A stretch of 64,000 nucleotides of DNA from Salmonella enterica subsp. houtenae serovar Houten (GTDB taxonomy: Bacteria; Pseudomonadota; Gammaproteobacteria; Enterobacterales; Enterobacteriaceae). The stretch is taken from NCBI GenBank assembly GCA_900478215.1, contig LS483478.1, positions 1,488,001 through 1,552,000 of the forward strand. The letters are read 5' to 3'. Below the pieces are notes generated by a model. The model was not told the origin of the DNA and did no database searches. It saw only the letters and a list, made by a program, of their open reading frames with translations. Made by a program: the position numbers and the translations under genes. Positions within the stretch are counted from its first letter, which is position 1; every line of letters starts with the position of its first letter. Positions 61,302 through 64,000 of this stretch are shown here, piece after piece.

Positions 61302-64000
61302 TTAGTGATTACTTTGCGCGGCGACTAATGACTCTCCGACAGATTGCCACTCCTGATAAGTGGAGGCGGTGGTAAGGTCGCCGGTATTCAGCATGGTTTC
61401 AACGGAGGTACCGGTACGGGTACACAACGTTTTCAGGCGCATTACGACGTCAATATGCGCCAGCGTAGCGGCGATGCCCGTGGCGGGGTTGGCATACGCG
61501 GCGACCTGTAAGACTTCATCGCTTTCCCAGTTGGTGAGTAACGCCAGCCAGGAGGCGGCCTGTTCCGGAGTGAGCGACGAGGCGCCGTTTGCCTTGCGCA
61601 GGTAAGCCAGCATGGCGTCCTCTTTATCGGCCAGTTTCATCCAGTCATTATAGCGACTGAACAGATACAACAAGTTAAAATCAATCGTAGTATCGGCTAC
61701 GCTGAACCAGCCTGGGTTGGCCAGCAGCGCGGAAAGCGTGGCCGGCGTCAGGTTAAAGGTATTACATAACCCTGCGCGGCGGGCAATCTGATACAGATAT
61801 TGTTGGTACTTATCCGGGATGGCATCTGGCGTCGTGATGCCGTTTAACGCCAGACTCTGGCTGAGCAGATCGTATTCAGATGATGCGGCCCAGGAGAGCA
61901 GATATGGCGGATATGAATGATCAATATCAAAGGCTTTTGCCAGCGCGCTGTCGGCAATATTCTGTTGGGCGAGTTTTGCTTGATAGATTATATTTGAGAT
62001 TTCATCCAGTTGCGATTCGTTAGTACCATAGCAGATATCGTTATGAACGATACTGCTAATCGTCTGATAGTCAGTTGCAACAGGTAATACAAGGCCACTG
62101 CTGTCAATGATATTATCTAACGATTCCATCCAGGTGGTTTCATAAAATGTCAAACCTCCGGGTACTGTTTCGCTGGCAGGACGATTTGATGTTATAATTT
62201 TTTTAAAGTCCTCCTCTAATACATTATGTTGCCATACGGTGAGATCACTTATGATAATGTCGTTTTTTGCTTTTTGATGTGTCGAATAGTATTGTTGTGA
62301 TCCATCTTCATTTATGGACCAACAATTGCCCACAGCCTTACAGCTTGCCATCTCACTGTAATCTAAGGCTGACTGGTGCATCTTTGTGCCATTTTCTAAA
62401 TAAATATCCAGGAGCACCAGGTCATTGCCGGGTATATTGATGGATAGATAGAACCAGCTCTCATTTTTCCCCCATTGAGCCAAATTTGCAGAAACAGCTG
62501 CTGATTTTCCATTTACATCATTCAACTTCATATTAAATTTATAGCTATCACTAAGGGTGATAGCAAGCCCCGCGCCTATATTACCATCACTCCCGATAGT
62601 GGCTGAGGCAATAAGAGGGGTTCCTACACTTGCGCCATTTTTAATATAGCACCACATACCCAGTGAGCTTGACATATATGAATCTAGGTTTAGTATACTG
62701 TTAGCTTTATCGCTCAGGCAGGCATACTGCCCTTTCGTTGAGCTGAGTTCATAACTGGTAGTACCATTATGTGAGCTAGCCACATCTAAACCATTTGGAA
62801 AATAAACTGAATCTGAAATGATATCCTCCGGGAGAGAAGAAAAAGAATTTTCATTTAATAGTGTTGAAGGTAATTGTTGATTAATACCCGTGATGAAATT
62901 CAGTTCAGCCGTGGTAGCGGGAAGAACCATTTCTCCGGTTTGTAGCATTGCCAGTACGCTGGTCGCCGTCAGATTATTATCAGCAAGCCACTGTGCGGCG
63001 TCAGACAGCGTCATTAGGGTGTCCAGAAGATCGCTAGCGCTATTCTCTACTGCTGTATAAACCGGAATACTGGCAAGGCGTGTCAGCGCATTACCTTCTT
63101 CTACCAGCATCAATAATGCTACGCCATCCTCAAAGCTCAGGCCCAACCAGCGCGGCGCCATCACCAGACGGTAGAGCGCAGAGATAACATCTAACGAGCA
63201 GATTAGCGTATTCGCGCCGCAGCTCTGCGCGCCGCTGACCTGTTTCGCCAGTACCAGGAACTGAGTTCGGGTGATATTAAGACCGGCGCAAATCTGCTTG
63301 ACAATCTGGCCATCTTCACCGGTCAGCGCGGTATAGTTAAACGCCCGATCGGTAATTTTGAATGGTTCATCAAAAGCGGAGGCGGTATTAAATACCTGAT
63401 CCAGAAAAGGAACTGCAGGGGAAATCGCGTAAGGTGTTATTTGATACAGGATAGCGGCAAACTGGAACGCTGTAACCTGATACGCTTGCTGCCAGTGGCG
63501 GAAAACGCCCAACATACGCAGCGTTTGTGCGTTAAGGGAGTTATCGCTATTCTGGCTACCCTGACCGCAAATACAGGCATTGAGCAATAAATCTACCTCT
63601 TCAAAGGAGAGGCCAAGCCAGCGTTGTAAACGGATCATGCGATTGATGCGCTGCATACGTACATCGCTCAGATGCATGAGCGTCGGGCAAGAATTGAAGT
63701 CGAAATAACACGCTGGATCTAAACTGAGTCCCGAATTCTTGTTATTCAATGAACTCTGTAATGAGGCAATAAGCGCGACATCATTTTTGTTGATGAGGCC
63801 AGACCAGAATGCAGGCTCGGAAAAACAGAGTGCTACTGAAGAATCAGCGTCCGTGGTGTACCATGCTCGGTTAACATTTCCACTTTCGTTGAGTGTCCAG
63901 CAGAATTCACCGTTTTGAGTAAATGAACCCGCGGTAACCGCAGCGCTTGCATAAGCGTTGATATCACTTGAACCTTCTTCCACTAAATATAGAGTGGCAA
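61302..64000 (-). CDS. Tc toxin TcA N-terminal half (TcaA-like), 5' end outside window
   Basis: At least 899 residues of the N-terminal alpha-helical shell of TcA; the frame stays open to the window edge. Shell motifs include RINRMIRLQRWLGLSFEEVD and LVMAPRWLGLSFEDGVALLM, a repeated RWLGLSFE pattern of the VRP1-like region, and the C-terminal LYLFSRYNDWMKLADKEDAM. Between about residues 395 and 610 there is an inserted, AT-rich, beta-strand-like domain (YACLSDKANSILNLDSYMSS, DIIISDLTVWQHNVLEEDF), resembling a LamG/concanavalin-type lectin fold. The stop is 93 bp before the TcaB-like gene. Confidence 0.9.
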   Translation of the reverse strand, partial: ATLYLVEEGSSDINAYASAAVTAGSFTQNGEFCWTLNESGNVNRAWYTTDADSSVALCFSEPAFWSGLINKNDVALIASLQSSLNNKNSGLSLDPACYFDFNSCPTLMHLSDVRMQRINRMIRLQRWLGLSFEEVDLLLNACICGQGSQNSDNSLNAQTLRMLGVFRHWQQAYQVTAFQFAAILYQITPYAISPAVPFLDQVFNTASAFDEPFKITDRAFNYTALTGEDGQIVKQICAGLNITRTQFLVLAKQVSGAQSCGANTLICSLDVISALYRLVMAPRWLGLSFEDGVALLMLVEEGNALTRLASIPVYTAVENSASDLLDTLMTLSDAAQWLADNNLTATSVLAMLQTGEMVLPATTAELNFITGINQQLPSTLLNENSFSSLPEDIISDSVYFPNGLDVASSHNGTTSYELSSTKGQYACLSDKANSILNLDSYMSSSLGMWCYIKNGASVGTPLIASATIGSDGNIGAGLAITLSDSYKFNMKLNDVNGKSAAVSANLAQWGKNESWFYLSINIPGNDLVLLDIYLENGTKMHQSALDYSEMASCKAVGNCWSINEDGSQQYYSTHQKAKNDIIISDLTVWQHNVLEEDFKKIITSNRPASETVPGGLTFYETTWMESLDNIIDSSGLVLPVATDYQTISSIVHNDICYGTNESQLDEISNIIYQAKLAQQNIADSALAKAFDIDHSYPPYLLSWAASSEYDLLSQSLALNGITTPDAIPDKYQQYLYQIARRAGLCNTFNLTPATLSALLANPGWFSVADTTIDFNLLYLFSRYNDWMKLADKEDAMLAYLRKANGASSLTPEQAASWLALLTNWESDEVLQVAAYANPATGIAATLAHIDVVMRLKTLCTRTGTSVETMLNTGDLTTASTYQEWQSVGESLVAAQSNH

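Overview
The window is enterobacterial chromosome and almost certainly Salmonella enterica. Supporting evidence: the gene order glpTQ, yfaE-nrdBA, ubiG, gyrA, rcsC/rcsBD, micF/ompC, apbE-ada-alkB-yojI, eco, nap-ccm, narP; an intact IS200; REP and ERIC repeats; and ccm genes fused behind napC.

Positions 1-41,000 are core backbone. They hold glycerol-phosphate uptake (glpT, partial, and glpQ), a divergent LysR/MFS pair, class Ia ribonucleotide reductase (yfaE-nrdB-nrdA), ubiG, gyrA (wild type at residues 83 and 87) and IS200 inserted just upstream of rcsC. Next come the Rcs phosphorelay (rcsC facing rcsD-rcsB), micF and ompC, apbE, the Ada alkylation-repair operon (ada-alkB), yojI, a SulP-type permease without a STAS domain, and ecotin. 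The run ends with the 13-kb periplasmic nitrate reductase and cytochrome c maturation cluster (napFDAGHBC-ccmABCDEFGH), converging on narP. The nap promoter has a recognisable FNR half-site/NarP-site pair. A full-length ERIC element supplies the last 12 codons of napH.

Beyond narP (41,100-64,000) the sequence becomes accessory and visibly more AT-rich. It is a Tc (toxin complex) island in the narP-proximal slot that holds SPI-12 in other Salmonella. A plus-strand T4-type lysozyme and small holin form a two-gene lysis cassette, followed by a decayed invasin-type Ig-domain gene. On the minus strand, read from the right edge, lie a split TcA (tcaA-like, cut by the window end, then tcaB-like), a TcB (SpvB/Rhs shell), and three tandem TcC genes. 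The TcC genes share a conserved Rhs core and end in three unrelated C-terminal toxin domains.

I infer that TcA forms the pore and receptor-binding pentamer, that TcB plus one of the TcC proteins forms the toxin-loaded cocoon, and that lysozyme plus holin releases the complex. The three predicted effectors are an aspzincin-like zinc protease (third TcC, next to TcB), an R-S-E ADP-ribosyltransferase (middle TcC, whose N-terminus carries a one-base frameshift), and an OspC-like putative arginine ADP-riboxanase (first TcC by coordinate, its own transcription unit). This three-warhead Tc locus with its own lysis cassette is the most interesting content of the window.
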